Made by a program: the position numbers and the translations under genes. A stretch of DNA of 64,000 bases from Endomychus coccineus (lineage: Eukaryota > Arthropoda > Insecta > Coleoptera > Endomychidae). Every line of letters starts with the position of its first letter. The first letter of the stretch is position 1. The stretch lies in the NCBI GenBank assembly GCA_958510875.1, contig OY294068.1, positions 193,650,315 through 193,714,314 on the forward strand. Direction: 5' to 3'. The notes under the pieces were generated by a model, which did no database searches, had not been told where the DNA came from, and worked only from the letters and a program-made list of their open reading frames with translations. Of the stretch, positions 31,766-43,329 are shown piece by piece.

Positions 31766-32149
31766 GGAGAGGACGAAACTGCCTGCATATCTTTGTAGAA
31801 GATGGCTGAGGCCATAAGAGAATCAGTCCATAGATAATCCTAGACTTCGGCGCTGCTCAACTGAGTTTATAATGGACCCAATCAAGTGGGACCACACATG
31901 GTGGTAAATCCTTCTACTAGATGGGAAAAAATTAATTCCAGTTCATTCCTTATTATATCAAGTAATACAAATTATTTGTAATTTTGAATGTAATTTACAA
32001 ATTTTTATAGTGTGAAAATAAAGTACCTACTTACTGATTCTGCTTGCATCAAATCCAAATTCGATAGTACGAAAAAATATATATATTTTTATTGAATGAT
32101 GGTAAGACAGACAAAAGGTTAGAACCTGTTTTTTGAGAGTTTCAAAAAG

Positions 32150-32330
32150 GGGGGCGGACAAGTCCAGAGCACTTAGACCGCTTGATTGGGCGCATTGTGC
32201 GCCCCTTGATCCCTTTCTCAGTCCAGTCGCCCGAAGGCAGCACTGAAGGTTATATGATAGGCAGTCTCATCTCCGTATCACTACAACCTGGGTCATCAAC
32301 AATTCCCATTAACTGTAGATGTCTATTGTA
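32150..32330 (-). mobile_element. LINE-related fragment shared with 3175-3260
   Basis: The stretch GCACTTAGACCGCTTGATTG and following GCGCATTGTGC recurs as GCACTTAGATCGCTGGATTG and CCCATTGTGC at 3182-3215, where it sits at the end of a minus-strand LINE with RNase H. No frame survives. Confidence 0.45.
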
Positions 32331-32788
32331 TGTATTTTATACTGTATTTAGGGCTGCAATTTGTATATTTTCATATTGTATAGACTAATTTCCTCCTTAT
32401 TTTTTGATATGGGACATTAATATATGAACGAACGATGAACTTATTTAATTAGGATAGAGATGTCTGAAAGGAAATGGGAGTATTCTTAAATAACATTACT
32501 CTCACGGTTATTGTCACCTTCGAACTTGTTTTTTTTTAACAAATATCGTCTTGAACAAGCATTTTTCTCACAGATCTAGTTCAATACACCATATTCTATT
32601 CTATGAATAATGATAACTTCTCAATAACTAGTAGAACAATGAAAACAGCAACCACAAATACGAAAGAAGTATCGGAATCATGATATTCGAGAAAGAACAC
32701 ACTGTATGATAAAATGACACTACGCGAATATCGTAATCATCATATTCTACGAAAATGCAGAGGTTACCAACGGTAAGATAAGATCCAG

Positions 32789-32797
32789 TATATATAA
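32789..32797 (+). promoter_or_regulatory. TATA box of the 32848 gene
   Basis: TATATATAA, 51 nt ahead of the start codon, leaving about 25 nt of 5' UTR if transcription begins 30 nt downstream. Confidence 0.5.
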
Positions 32798-32847
32798 TCA
32801 ACCGGCGATGACCTAAATACAATTAACGTAATACCAAATACAGCAAC

Positions 32848-33375
32848 ATGAAAGTTCATCAAAATTTAAGTGTGTTTGTATTATTCAGTGCAATTTTATG
32901 TGCGAATTGTCGCACTTCAGAGACCAGATTCAGGCGGTCTCCATATGGTCAACAGATGATGCCAGTGAGTAATCTTCAATACGCGCCAAGTTACCCGAAC
33001 CAGCAATCATATCAAAGATACCCAACGTATGCAAATCAAAATCCATATGGACAAAATCCATATGACCAGAGCGATTGTCAACCTCCTTGTCAGGAACCTC
33101 CTGCACCATGTTACCCGGATAACTCCTACCCTACACCAATTGAAGCAAATGCAAACTTTGCGGGAAACCCATACCAAAGTTTCGGTTCATTGGGATCGTA
33201 TGGTGCCGGACTAGAAAATACGATTCCAATACTTTTAGAATTGGATGCTAAAGGTAATATATTGAACAAGAACTTAGACAGTAGCGTGAAGGAATATCTG
33301 AAGAAGCTGTTGACCCCTGAAAATGGTACTCGTAAAATAATTCAAACAGATGCTTTGGAAGCTAAATCAGGGTAG
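32848..33375 (+). CDS. secreted Tyr/Pro/Gln-rich protein with furin-like site
   Basis: Single exon, 175 residues, function unknown. Residues 1-21 are a signal peptide (LSVFVLFSAILC). A basic RFRR (27-30) follows at once and could release a short propeptide. Residues 31-75 repeat short Tyr/Pro/Gln words (YGQQ, YPNQQSYQRYP, NPYGQNPYDQ). Three cysteines lie at 77, 81 and 88 within CQPPCQEPPAPC. The C-terminal third is a non-repetitive, probably helical segment (IPILLELDAKGNILNKNLD, SSVKEYLKKLL). General resemblance to Tyr-rich cuticle/glue/eggshell proteins is compositional only. Start chosen as the Met before the hydrophobic core. Confidence 0.75.
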   Translation: MKVHQNLSVFVLFSAILCANCRTSETRFRRSPYGQQMMPVSNLQYAPSYPNQQSYQRYPTYANQNPYGQNPYDQSDCQPPCQEPPAPCYPDNSYPTPIEANANFAGNPYQSFGSLGSYGAGLENTIPILLELDAKGNILNKNLDSSVKEYLKKLLTPENGTRKIIQTDALEAKSG

Positions 33376-33649
33376 ACAAATCTGAAAATTGAAATGTATA
33401 GTAATTAGTAATATGTAGTCAGTAAAATTATGTCCTGACAATTTTGTTATTATTAATTTTTTGATTAATTCAGTTTTTATTATTAATTATATAGTTTAAT
33501 TAATTAATTCACAATATTTAAACAAAACAAAATTTACAACATTTAACAAAATTCACAATACCCATATTTTGAATTCATTTGATAGTGAATTTTAGTCTTA
33601 AATTTTACCCCCACTCGACTCTAAGTGAGTACACACTTGTTTTGTGTAG

Positions 33650-34110
33650 TGAGAAAAAAAGAACAGCATGACATGAATACATAGACAATTAAGAGTGGAA
33701 ATAAGAAGGAGGAGAGGAACATTATAAATAATATAAAATATGGAAGGTGAATAGGCAAAAAGTAAAACATATTACAATGGACAGTAATTGTGTGAATCAA
33801 AATGTGCAGTGATCATGGCTGTAAGTTGGTAAATAATAATAAATATAACATTTTTATTTTTATACTATTTTTATGTTTCTATAATTCTCAATAAGTTCTT
33901 ATAATTACTATGAATATAAAGTTTAATGGCTGAAATGAATTTCTTAAGGTTAGCAAATTTTCAAATGGCGAGAGGTAAAAGATTATAGGCTTTAGGTTGA
34001 ACAAATGTTACAAAAAGGTGACTAATGTTCTTGTTGTTAAGTGGTATAACAAGTAGCTGGTTCAATGTGTCGCGAGTATTGTAACGATGATTTAAAGTTT
34101 GCTGACAGTT
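33650..34110 (-). mobile_element. LINE 3' end, ORF2 C-terminus
   Basis: Minus strand carries LLVIPLNNKNISHLFVTFV and AYNLLPLAI..FANLKKFISA, with the ending pattern of Jockey/CR1-type ORF2 proteins, then AT-rich 3' sequence. Interrupted by stops. Confidence 0.6.
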
Positions 34111-34769
34111 ACTAGTCCTGTAAAATTAGCCCTCAATTTTGCTTCTATTGACCGATTTGGACGTTCTTGGAGTCAAAATGTTCGGAAAAGCACCCCGAAA
34201 CAGTAGATCCCTTTTCGAACCTGCACTTTTCTACCCCTAATTGTTAATTAACAATTAGGCCTCTAATTAATTGTTGATTTGGACCGATAATTAACTAACG
34301 CATTTGAAAACAAAAATGAAAGGAAAGTGGCCGCAAATCGTTACTCAGGGTTGCTGGAAAACTCTGTATTTTCATGGGAAATTTCTACAAAAAAATGCAA
34401 ATGTTGAACTGGAACGGGACCACTCCTGTTTGAGAAGATGAGATTGAAAATGTATACACGAGGGACCGGTATGTGAATGTGAATATTTTTGATCATCTTA
34501 GCGGTAATATAGTACCGGGCGAACAATTGATTTTTAGTGAAAATATTTGTTGTATCAATTCAGCATCAGTTACGAGTTAAGAACATGGAATTTCGATTCG
34601 GAGTAAGTGGTGGTGGCATAAATTGCTGAGTAGGAACATTTTTAGCATATCGATACCTATACGATATGGGTAAAATATTTGACTCAATAGTTTGCCATTT
34701 CATTATCATCATCGAAATCTTTGCCATGTTCGTCAACAACGTGGAAATTGTTGGATAAATTATTTTTTT

Positions 34770-35160
34770 TTTCAGTTTAGTTTAGTTTAGTTTATTCATT
34801 AATTCATTCAGATACATAAGTACATTGAACATCGTCCTAAAATTATCAAAATCACAATCAATTATATATTAAAATACATTTGCAATACAATATTTCACAA
34901 TAAACATATAGGAAGGAAAGAAAAGAAAATCATTATTATATATTATTATTTCTAATAAATGAATATTTAAATATTCCTATTTAGAATAATAAGCTTTCTT
35001 CTTTAAGATTTTACTGACGGTTTTTTTTAAAACAACGTTCATTCAAAGACTTAAGCGATAATAGCAACTCATTATAAAGTTGTATAGATTGATATTGTGG
35101 GCTCTTTTTGAATAATTCAGTTTTATGTAGAGGTATTTGAAGAGTGCTACTATTTTAGTA
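34770..35160 (-). mobile_element. LINE 3' end with (AACTA)n-like tail
   Basis: Minus strand: TELFKKSPQYQSIQLYNELL, LSLKSLNE and KILKKKAYY-like remains, then 3' sequence ending in repeated AAACT units (plus-strand TTTAGTTTAGTTTAG at 34777-34795). Confidence 0.6.
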
Positions 35161-37209
35161 CAGTCATTTTGGACGAGAAAACGGCAACTATTGGAATATC
35201 ATTGTACAGTTGATCTTAGTCTGAAACTTGTTGCAAAATGTTTTTGATGTCCTAAGAATCATTGGTCACCCAGTCTCACCATGGGAAATTGGCACAACAA
35301 TTGTTTTATTAACAAATTGACCGCTAATAAACAATTTAAATTAACAAATTTTCCAGACCACAAACAAATCGTTATTTTGAGACAGATATACCCACTCGGG
35401 GGTTTTTAGGTTCTCTAATTACGATTCGGAGGTCTAAAATAACAGAATTATTCATCATCATCTGGGAATTGGCCAATTGTCACTGGAAATTGATGATATT
35501 TAACATAATTTATACCTTTTTCTTGCAAAAAATGAACTCAATTGGTTTTTTTGAGCTAGCAATCACTACACACTACAATTCTACACATATTTATCAGAAC
35601 GAAAAAAAATTTTCATTCTTCTAAAAATCGAATTTTCAGACTTATTCATCAGATCATCTCATAGCTTAAAAGCTTGAACTTGTGTTGGAAATAAAATTTG
35701 TTGTTTGCATGAGTATTTGAAATTTACGATTTTGAGCTTTTCAAAACTATCCTGCCACGGAAACAGTTAGTTTCAATACCTAGTCATTCAGGAAACATAC
35801 CTAGAGGTACAGGAAAGTTTCCTCCAATTCGGCTTTTAAACTGCAGGGGTCCCAAAACGAGGATTGTGAGAGAGTTTTATCATTCTATGGTTTTGAGAAA
35901 GCAAACTGTAATTACGATTTGGAAAGTAATGATAACAAAGCTTATGGGCTAGTATAAATATCAATCAACAAAAATTGTTGTGTGGCATGCTAACAACGGA
36001 AATAGTTCTAACTCACTAATAGGACTACAATATAGATTCATTAGTAATAATTATAAATCAAAGATGGATAATGTGAAAAAATTTGTAGTTCAGAAGGTAA
36101 GTTAACGTGCTTGCTGTGCCATGTACATATACCATATATGACGAAATTTAATTATACGCTTCCAAGAACATTTGATAGTTTACGGATTACAGAAGGAAAA
36201 TTCAGAATTCAGAACAGTAGCATAGTTTCTTCTATTTTATTCTATTGTATTCTAGTTTGAATAAGCGACTTCCAATGAACATCCACAAAATAACTTTATA
36301 AATATTAACATGGTCATTGGTTCTTTAGCAGAAAACTCGAATTCTTCACTGCAGAATCTATTGTACTCATTCTTTCATAATGGTTCGGATGATGAATAAT
36401 AATAAAGTTATTTTTATCAAAATATAGAAATTTACAATTTTTAGTAATTCAGTTTAAATAAACATAGAATAATTTCTACTGCAGTTTAAATAAAATGTAG
36501 TGAATTTATTTATACAAATATAACAATATATGCGTATATATGTATGTGAAAAATCGTAATTCAAATATTTTAAATGATGAACATCTGAATGAATTATTTA
36601 TTGAGTAATAACAATCAAAAAATATTCTATTAATTTTATAATTTTATGAATATCCAACCTGAGTGTAAGATAAATGAAGTTTTGGAGTTATTTTGTATGC
36701 TCTAATGGAACCATCAATATTTTACAATTTTTGAGGTAATCTGTATCAAATAATTGTCTTGACATGTTGATGAAACTTTCTTCACGAATGGCTTCGTTCC
36801 TAATTTGATTTTAGGGAAATACTATCAGTTCTTGACGTATGTGGATGTTCTCTGGATTGTATATTATTTTATTTGTGGAGCCGTTCCATAATTGTAAATG
36901 CGTGTAATTATTGTATTATGTCGAAAATTTTAGTTTGCAATGAATAATTTGTAAGATTTTGTTCTCTAACTCAAATATCTTTACCATGTGATTATTCGAA
37001 GTTATATCCTTTATATACTATAATTGAGATGAGATTGTATGAGTGAATAATATAGGATAGTTGAATGTTTTATATTGAAATATTATTTTGAAAACTTTAT
37101 TCTGGGGAGCGTTGATCTATTTTTTTTATAAGTTGCTTAATGTAAATATTCGAACGTAATGCATTTCAATGTTAAATCTACTTATTTTACCATTGTTTTT
37201 GGTTTAACT
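35161..37209. other. intergenic, AT-rich; one exon-like start
   Basis: No gene or element recognised. TATAAATA (about 35954) precedes an ATG at 36065 opening an 11-codon frame that ends at a consensus AAG|GTAAGT donor (36098); no second exon could be found and the peptide is not a signal sequence. Confidence 0.4.
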
Positions 37210-37359
37210 CTAAATGTTCGCATACACTTAAGCTGCTGAACTTACTCAGATTATTAGTGTAAGAAGTAAAAGTTAAAAAATAATTTCCATTGATATTTAG
37301 GGTAAGTAAATAATTATTCAGCCGTGATCCCGAGTATTCGCTTCAAGAAGGCAGCGAAA

Positions 37360-37580
37360 CTTATAATATCTCCGTTACTACGTAAATTTAGTGAATAATT
37401 GAGGTCCTAAGATTGCTCCTTGCGGAATACCAGAATTAATTGTACCCAAATCACTATACTCGTTATTTATTATGACATTTTGTATCCTGTCCGATGAGTA
37501 ACTGTCAAGTAACAAGTGAATTGACAATAGTTTTTAGTATGATATTATGTGATTGAAGTAATAGTTAAAATTATCGCTCT
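37360..37580 (-). mobile_element. LINE RT fragment, duplicated with the gene
   Basis: Minus strand: LLDSYSSDRIQNVIINNEYS and GTINSGIPQGAILGPQLF (RT motif B). Its counterpart lies at 41290-41490. Confidence 0.6.
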
Positions 37581-37811
37581 TTAGTTTCATCGGTTGAACG
37601 TTGATTGTTATAGTTGCGGAATCATTAACTCTTCATGAGAAGATGGTAATATCCAAAGATGGGAATATCATCTAAATTATTTTCCGCATGCATGACTTGC
37701 AATAACATTCGATAAAATTGCAAGCATTGAAGAAGATCAAATAGAGGTCATACCGAGTTCCGATAAGGCTTTACTAGTCGTTGACAGATCACACTTTGAT
37801 TCATACACAAA

Positions 37812-39080
37812 ATGAGGTCTTTGTATATTCTATCATTACTTAACTTACTCGCAATAAAGTCGAAATGGGTGTCTGGACAGTATAATCCAAATTTTGCTTA
37901 TGGAGGTGAGTTCATACCAGATATATCTAATACACAACCATATTATTCCGGAAATGGTTTCTTACCGTATCCTTATCAGAATCAGATTGAAGATCCTCAA
38001 ATTTTCATCGACCAGAATGAAGAAGACGATGTGTTGTGCGAAGAAGAAAACGAAGCAAATGTCCAATATTCAAATGCCGACAACGTAGTCATTGTATACG
38101 TTCCTCAAGTGATATACGATGCTGCACGTGCTGCCAGTGGAACCCTAAATATGACCGAGGATGAATCCGTTTCCCCCGATATAATTATCAATCATCCACT
38201 AGTTACCGAAATTGTCGAAACTACTACAGATTATGTAAATCTATTTGGAAGCGGAACAACAACTGATGCCGATGATCATTCTCAGAGTTCAGAGGAGCTA
38301 GTTATCACTACCACTACCTCTACTATTGAAATAACGGAGATTAACTCGGGAGATGGAAAAGAAACCGTTTCATCCGATACAAATATGAGCACTCCAGTTC
38401 CCGTTATAGATGGCTCTGAACTTACCGAAATCACAACGACAGCTCAACACAATTCTGACTCAACTGAAAGCCATATTGAAGATGATGGTTATGATAGCTC
38501 AGACGAACAAGTGGTAATACCCAATATAGTAATAACGGCGAAAAACTCGAACTATGAAGCTATAAAGCCTACTCCCGATGAGAATGACATTGAAAATGAT
38601 TTGGATGAATCCGTTTCATTCGATACAAAAATAAACCATCCAGTTACCGTTGTCGATGACTCTGGAGTTGCAATTGTCTCTAAAAACGATACTAATGACA
38701 ACGCCGAAACTTACGAAGAGGCAAAAAAACACGTCTTCAAACCCAATATGGTAATACAGAAGAAAAATATCAAATATGACATAATAAAGCCGACTACCGA
38801 TGAAAATGACATCGAAAGTGATTTGAATAAAACAGTATTTTCTCAAGTATCTAATCTCCGTGACATTGCTGAAGTACAAACAGAAGACACCAGATCGGGT
38901 ATAGTCACTGTTGACGCTGCACGAGAAATATCACCTACTGAAGCATCTGGGTTAAACGCCCCTTCTATTGATACAGAAGAGAAAAACAGCGGAGATGCCA
39001 CAGTCAGGCTGGATAGCGATTCAGATGGGACAACTGTAGCTGCCATTCCCAAACCAAATTACGCATTTGGTTGGTTCTAA
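37812..39080 (+). CDS. secreted acidic Thr/Ser-rich protein, paralogue 1
   Basis: Single exon, 422 residues, function unknown. Residues 1-22 are a signal peptide (RSLYILSLLNLLAI, ending VSG before Gln). An aromatic segment follows (NPNFAYGGEF, QPYYSGNGFLPYPYQNQ), then Asp/Glu runs, a conserved IVYVPQVIYDAARAA, and from about residue 120 a long Thr/Ser/Asp/Glu-rich part containing one VETTTD..FGSGTTTDADDHSQ..STIEITEINSGDGKE unit and later IVIT/VIQKKN..KPTTDENDIE repeats. It ends in AFGWF. Likely glycosylated and extended (inference). The paralogue at 41732 shares start, order and ending. No close TATA box; AATAAA at 39368-39373. Confidence 0.8.
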   Translation: MRSLYILSLLNLLAIKSKWVSGQYNPNFAYGGEFIPDISNTQPYYSGNGFLPYPYQNQIEDPQIFIDQNEEDDVLCEEENEANVQYSNADNVVIVYVPQVIYDAARAASGTLNMTEDESVSPDIIINHPLVTEIVETTTDYVNLFGSGTTTDADDHSQSSEELVITTTTSTIEITEINSGDGKETVSSDTNMSTPVPVIDGSELTEITTTAQHNSDSTESHIEDDGYDSSDEQVVIPNIVITAKNSNYEAIKPTPDENDIENDLDESVSFDTKINHPVTVVDDSGVAIVSKNDTNDNAETYEEAKKHVFKPNMVIQKKNIKYDIIKPTTDENDIESDLNKTVFSQVSNLRDIAEVQTEDTRSGIVTVDAAREISPTEASGLNAPSIDTEEKNSGDATVRLDSDSDGTTVAAIPKPNYAFGWF

Positions 39081-39136
39081 TTTCATCATACCAATATGAT
39101 ATACTATATCGTGAATATTTCTGTAACTAGTTCAAT

Positions 39137-39262
39137 ATGGATTCCTCGTCATATGAGCATATACCAAGACGTTCCGTCAACCTTCTGTTCTCATCAGGAC
39201 AAGCTGAAATTGGTTCTGAGACGCACAGTCATGCTTTTATGATGCGGAGTTCATTCAACTAA
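39137..39262 (+). CDS. short ORF conserved downstream of the acidic gene, copy 1
   Basis: 41 codons, beginning MDSSSYEHIPRRSVNLL and ending MMRSSFN. It lies 56 bp after the stop of the 37812 gene and before its polyadenylation signal. The counterpart at 43330 keeps start, stop and frame through a 3-bp indel. No signal peptide; hydrophilic. It may be a downstream cistron, part of an unannotated 3' exon, or chance in a conserved UTR. Confidence 0.3.
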   Translation: MDSSSYEHIPRRSVNLLFSSGQAEIGSETHSHAFMMRSSFN

Positions 39263-39410
39263 GATAATTTCAAGTTGCTACTATTTCTTATATAAATATA
39301 GGTATAAAGTTATGTGCATAATATGATCTTTCCAAGCAATATAATGATTTGATTCAATAAGGAAACAAATAAACAAATATGACCAAACTCAGATATTTTG
39401 AATTTACAGT

Positions 39411-40015
39411 TTCTCTTATTTGTGTACTTTCAAATTATAACCTAAAAGAAGATTTTTTCATTTATTTGGATTGCAATTCATCGCTTGGGGTAATCCATAT
39501 TTCACTTTGAACCTTTTATGGATATGAATTTAGTTATATACAGTCTGATTCATTTACTGTTGAACCGCTCTGTGAAATCTTTATTACCTAAGTGTGCGAT
39601 TTTGATTGGATCTTTTTTATATTGTAGAGCCTGAAGAATTGTATTGTCCGAGCAAAAGGTGTCATATTCCTACAAACTCTAAGGCACTGTAATTTTTAGA
39701 AGCTAGATTCCAAGAATTCATATTAGTGATTCTTTTTCCAAAAATCTGTGTACGCCACTGGCAAAATACCCCTTACAAGGGGCCTTTACTAAAATTCATC
39801 GAAGAATTTCGAGTAATAAGGATTCTGTAGCCAAATAAGAAATACACAATACTTATAATTTTCATTTATTCAGAATGTCAAGTAAGCCACGAAATACATT
39901 GAAATAAAATTAAACATAGCAACATGGTATCCTCATGCCTACTTTTGACAAAATAAATAGGAACTTCTAACAAAACTGAAACATAGAAGAATACATAATT
40001 TCCTTAAAAAATCTA
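39411..40015. other. intergenic, nothing recognised
   Basis: AT-rich, no frames or repeat partners that I can identify. Confidence 0.45.
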
Positions 40016-40140
40016 CAATATTCTCGTCGCGTCTACCAATCCACCATTTGTTTTAATATGCTTATCAATTCTGTCATGCACACGTCCCTAGTAACGTTCC
40101 GTATTTTATTCCAGTGAACGTGGGACTTGATTACGAATAT
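40016..40140 (-). pseudogene. possible DNA-transposase C-terminal fragment
   Basis: Minus strand reads RNQVPRSLE, ERY.GRVHDRIDKHIKTNGG and LVDATRIL, resembling the C-terminal helix-rich ending of Tc1/mariner-type transposases. Two stops. Short and uncertain. Confidence 0.3.
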
Positions 40141-40590
40141 TTTTGCTCATTCACCGATTTTGATCTGTGAGGGCTCATTCGATTCCTCTTGACACCTAGA
40201 TCAAAGCTTATCACTTTTGGCCCTTGGCAAATTGTTTATTTGTTAATAAGCAATAAATAGTGGCAATAAAGGTTTTAAACGCTATTTTCCATTAATTTTA
40301 AGCAGGTTTTTTTAATATTTGACCTATAAACAGAGTTTATCCAATGTTTATTGTTAATAAATAAACAATTTGTTAATTAACAAATTAACAAAAAATTTGT
40401 GAATTTTCGACATTAGAGTCAATTTGGTGTCCATTATTGAATTAGTTGCTAATCTAATTAGTTATAAGCAATTTCTTAGTTAACCAAAGAACAAAACAAT
40501 TAAAATTTCTATTTGTTCGACATTAGAGTCATTTCCGGATAATTAGGACCTGCTAAACATGAATTTGATGTCCATTATTAAACAGTTTCC
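40141..40590. repeat. inverted relative of the 6911-7560 repeat
   Basis: Contains GAGGGCTCATTCGATTC, CTTGACACCTAGATCAAAGC and two CGACATTAGAGTCA blocks (about 40408 and 40527) that match the complement of 6911-7560 in order. Confidence 0.75.
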
Positions 40591-41092
40591 ACCCGGATTC
40601 GTTCGGGCACAGGCACCCGCGTAGGCTTGTATTATATTAGCCTATAGTTCTTCTATATCTTATGGTATTTTAGTTTAGTGGCATCAAGCCTGAGATTGAT
40701 TATAGTTAGCTTAATATATTTAAGCAGGTGTGTATATTTTGTATTTTTTGATTTTTTTTAGGAATACTTACATTGTATTAGGTGTATACACATATAATTT
40801 AATACACTACTACTACTTTATTATGTATATTTTCACGAATCATGGTTTTGATTTTCAAGCATGACTGTTTTGATTGAGTTGTTGTTCTAATGGATATTAT
40901 TGATCTATAAATGTTACTATAATTGATATACATTTTGTAATGCATTTTAGTATAGTTCTATTTTATAATTTCCATCACATACCAGAATTATCTTTAGTGA
41001 TTATCTTAATTTATTTGTTATGAACATATTTATTTGATTGAGCACTATTTATTACAAATATATCTTATTATTATTATTATCTCGGCGGCCAA
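40591..41092. other. intergenic, nothing recognised
   Basis: AT-rich, ending in short TTA repeats (about 41065-41080) just before the second duplication copy. Confidence 0.45.
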
Positions 41093-41289
41093 TTTTCGCA
41101 TACACTTGAACTACTGGACTTACTCAGATTATTAGCGTAAGAAGTAAATGTTAAAGAATGGAAAACTTCCATTGTCATTTAGGGTAAGTATATTATTATT
41201 TAACAGAGATTGTATTATGTTTAACTCATTTTCAGTTTTAGTTTTTAGTTCGCTTCATAGAACACAGCGGTAACTTCGACAAAACTTAT

Positions 41290-41490
41290 AACATCCCCCG
41301 CACTACGTAAACATTGAGGTCCTAAGACTGTTCCTTGTGAACACCACAAGTAATTGTACCCGAATTACAATATTCGTTATTTATTATGACGTTTTGAATT
41401 CTGTCCAATAAGAGTTTAAGTAATAAATTAATTGACTATAATTTTAGGTGTGATATTATGCGATTGAAGTAATAGTTGAAAATATCGTTC
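41290..41490 (-). mobile_element. LINE RT fragment, second copy
   Basis: Counterpart of 37360-37580, more decayed; the IQNVIINNEY block and the following motif-B region are still recognisable on the minus strand. Confidence 0.5.
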
Positions 41491-41731
41491 TTCAGTTTTA
41501 TCGGTTGAATGTTGATTGTTATAGTTCCGGAATAATTAACTTCTTGTAAAAAGTTAATCGTATCAATGTTATCCAAAGAAAGGAATATCATCTAAATTAT
41601 TATTCGAACGCAGGACACGCAATAACATTAGATAAAATTGCAAGCATTGAAGAAGATGAAATAGAGGTCATACTAAATTCCGATAAGGCTTTACTAGTCG
41701 TTGTTGGATCACAATTTGATTCATACACAAA

Positions 41732-43264
41732 ATGAGATCTTTGCTTATTCTATCGTTACTTAACTTACTCGCAATAAACTCCAAATGGGTGTTTGGACAG
41801 CAACAGGTCCAGTATCTTAACCCAAATTTCGTTAACGGAGGTGAGTTTATGCAAGATTTATCTAATATTCAACCATATTATTGCGGAAATGTGTTCGTAC
41901 CGTATCCTTATCTGAGTCAGATTGAAATACCTCCAATTGTCATCGACCAGAATGTTGAAGACGAGGTGTTTAGCGAAGAAGATATCGTAATCATTAAATA
42001 TGTTCCTCAAGCGATGTACGATGCTTTACGTGCTGCTATTGGAACCCTAAATATGACCAAGGATGAATCCGTTTCACCCAATATAAATATAAATCATTCA
42101 CCAGTTATCGAAATTGTCGAAACCACAACTACCCCCACTATTGAAATAACGGTGAAGAACTCCGAAGATGCCGAAACCAACTCCACCCTTGATGGAAAAG
42201 ATACCGAAGTTGTCGAAACTACAACAGATAATGTAAAACTATTAGGAAGTGGAACAACAACTGATGCCGATGATCATTCTCAAAATTCAGAGGAGCAAGC
42301 CATCACTACTACTATCTCCACTATTGAAACAACGGAGATGAACTCGGGAGATGGGAACGAAACCGTTTCATTCGATACAAATATCAGTTATCCACCAGTT
42401 ACCGAAGTTGTCGAAGCTACAACGGATAATGAAAATCGATTTGGAAGCGGAACAACAACTGATCATTCTCATCCAGAGGAGCAAGCTATCACTACCACTA
42501 CCTCCACTTTTGAAATAACGGAGATGAACTCGGGAGATGGAAAAGAAGACGTTTCATCTGATACAAATATGAGCACTACAGTTCCCGTTGTAGATGGCTC
42601 TGAACTTACCGAAATCACAACGACAGCTCAACACAATTCTAATCCAACTGAAACACATAGTGAAGATGATGATAATGATAGCTCAGACGAACAAGTGAAA
42701 ATACCCAATATAGTAATAACCGAGAAAAACTCCAACTATGAGGTTATGGAGCTCACTTCCGATGAGAATGACATAAATGATTTGGATAAATTCGTTTCAT
42801 CCGATACAGAAATAAACAATCCAGTTACCGTTGTCGATGACTCTGGAGTTGCAATCATCTCTAAAAACGATACTAATGACAACGCCGAAGCTTACAATGA
42901 GGCAAAAGAACACGTCTTCAAACCCAATATGGTGATACAGAAGGAAACTACCAAATATGACATAATAAAGCCGACTACCGATGAAAATGACATCGAGAGT
43001 TATTTGAATGAAACAGTATTTTCTCAAGTATCTAGTCGCGGTGACATTGCTGAAGTACAAACAGGAGACACCACATCGGGTATAATCACCGATGACGCTG
43101 CACGAGAAATATCACCTACTGAAGCATCTGGTTTCAACGACCCTTCTGTCAATACAGAAGAGAAAAACACCGGAGATGCCAGAATTAGGCTGGATAGCGA
43201 TCAAGATGGGACAACTGTAGCTGCCATTCCAATTTCAAAATCAGCGTTCATCAGTTGGTTTTAA
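41732..43264 (+). CDS. secreted acidic Thr/Ser-rich protein, paralogue 2
   Basis: Single exon, 510 residues; paralogue of the 37812 gene. Signal peptide RSLLILSLLNLLAINSKWVFG, less its first residue, is nearly the same, as are the aromatic segment (NPNFVNGGEF, QPYYCGNVFVPYPY) and IKYVPQAMYDALRAA. The Thr-rich part has at least two units of the form VETTTDN..LGSGTTTD..EEQAITTT..MNSGDG, plus a shorter VETTTTPTIEI piece, against one unit in paralogue 1; this explains most of the 88 extra residues. The C-terminal half aligns throughout, and the protein ends FISWF. The intact frame despite repeat expansion argues that it is functional. Confidence 0.8.
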   Translation: MRSLLILSLLNLLAINSKWVFGQQQVQYLNPNFVNGGEFMQDLSNIQPYYCGNVFVPYPYLSQIEIPPIVIDQNVEDEVFSEEDIVIIKYVPQAMYDALRAAIGTLNMTKDESVSPNININHSPVIEIVETTTTPTIEITVKNSEDAETNSTLDGKDTEVVETTTDNVKLLGSGTTTDADDHSQNSEEQAITTTISTIETTEMNSGDGNETVSFDTNISYPPVTEVVEATTDNENRFGSGTTTDHSHPEEQAITTTTSTFEITEMNSGDGKEDVSSDTNMSTTVPVVDGSELTEITTTAQHNSNPTETHSEDDDNDSSDEQVKIPNIVITEKNSNYEVMELTSDENDINDLDKFVSSDTEINNPVTVVDDSGVAIISKNDTNDNAEAYNEAKEHVFKPNMVIQKETTKYDIIKPTTDENDIESYLNETVFSQVSSRGDIAEVQTGDTTSGIITDDAAREISPTEASGFNDPSVNTEEKNTGDARIRLDSDQDGTTVAAIPISKSAFISWF

Positions 43265-43329
43265 GTTCATTATACCAAAAGAATATATTATATCGTGAAT
43301 ATTTCTGTAGTTCAGTTAAAGTTTCCAAT

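Larger units (their letters stand above)
37210..39410. repeat. tandem segmental duplication, copy 1 (partner 41093-43610)
   Basis: Homology runs from TTCGCATACACTT (37218; 41096) through LINE debris, the acidic secreted-protein gene, the short downstream ORF and the polyadenylation region. ATG-to-ATG offset is 3920 bp. Copies differ by many substitutions and indels, so the event is old compared with the 1819-bp array. Confidence 0.85.

Noticed and set aside
38616..38879. Minus-strand ORFs at 38616-38879 and 42797-43060, present in both duplicates
   Set aside because: Antisense to the paralogous acidic genes; conservation is explained by the sense strand.
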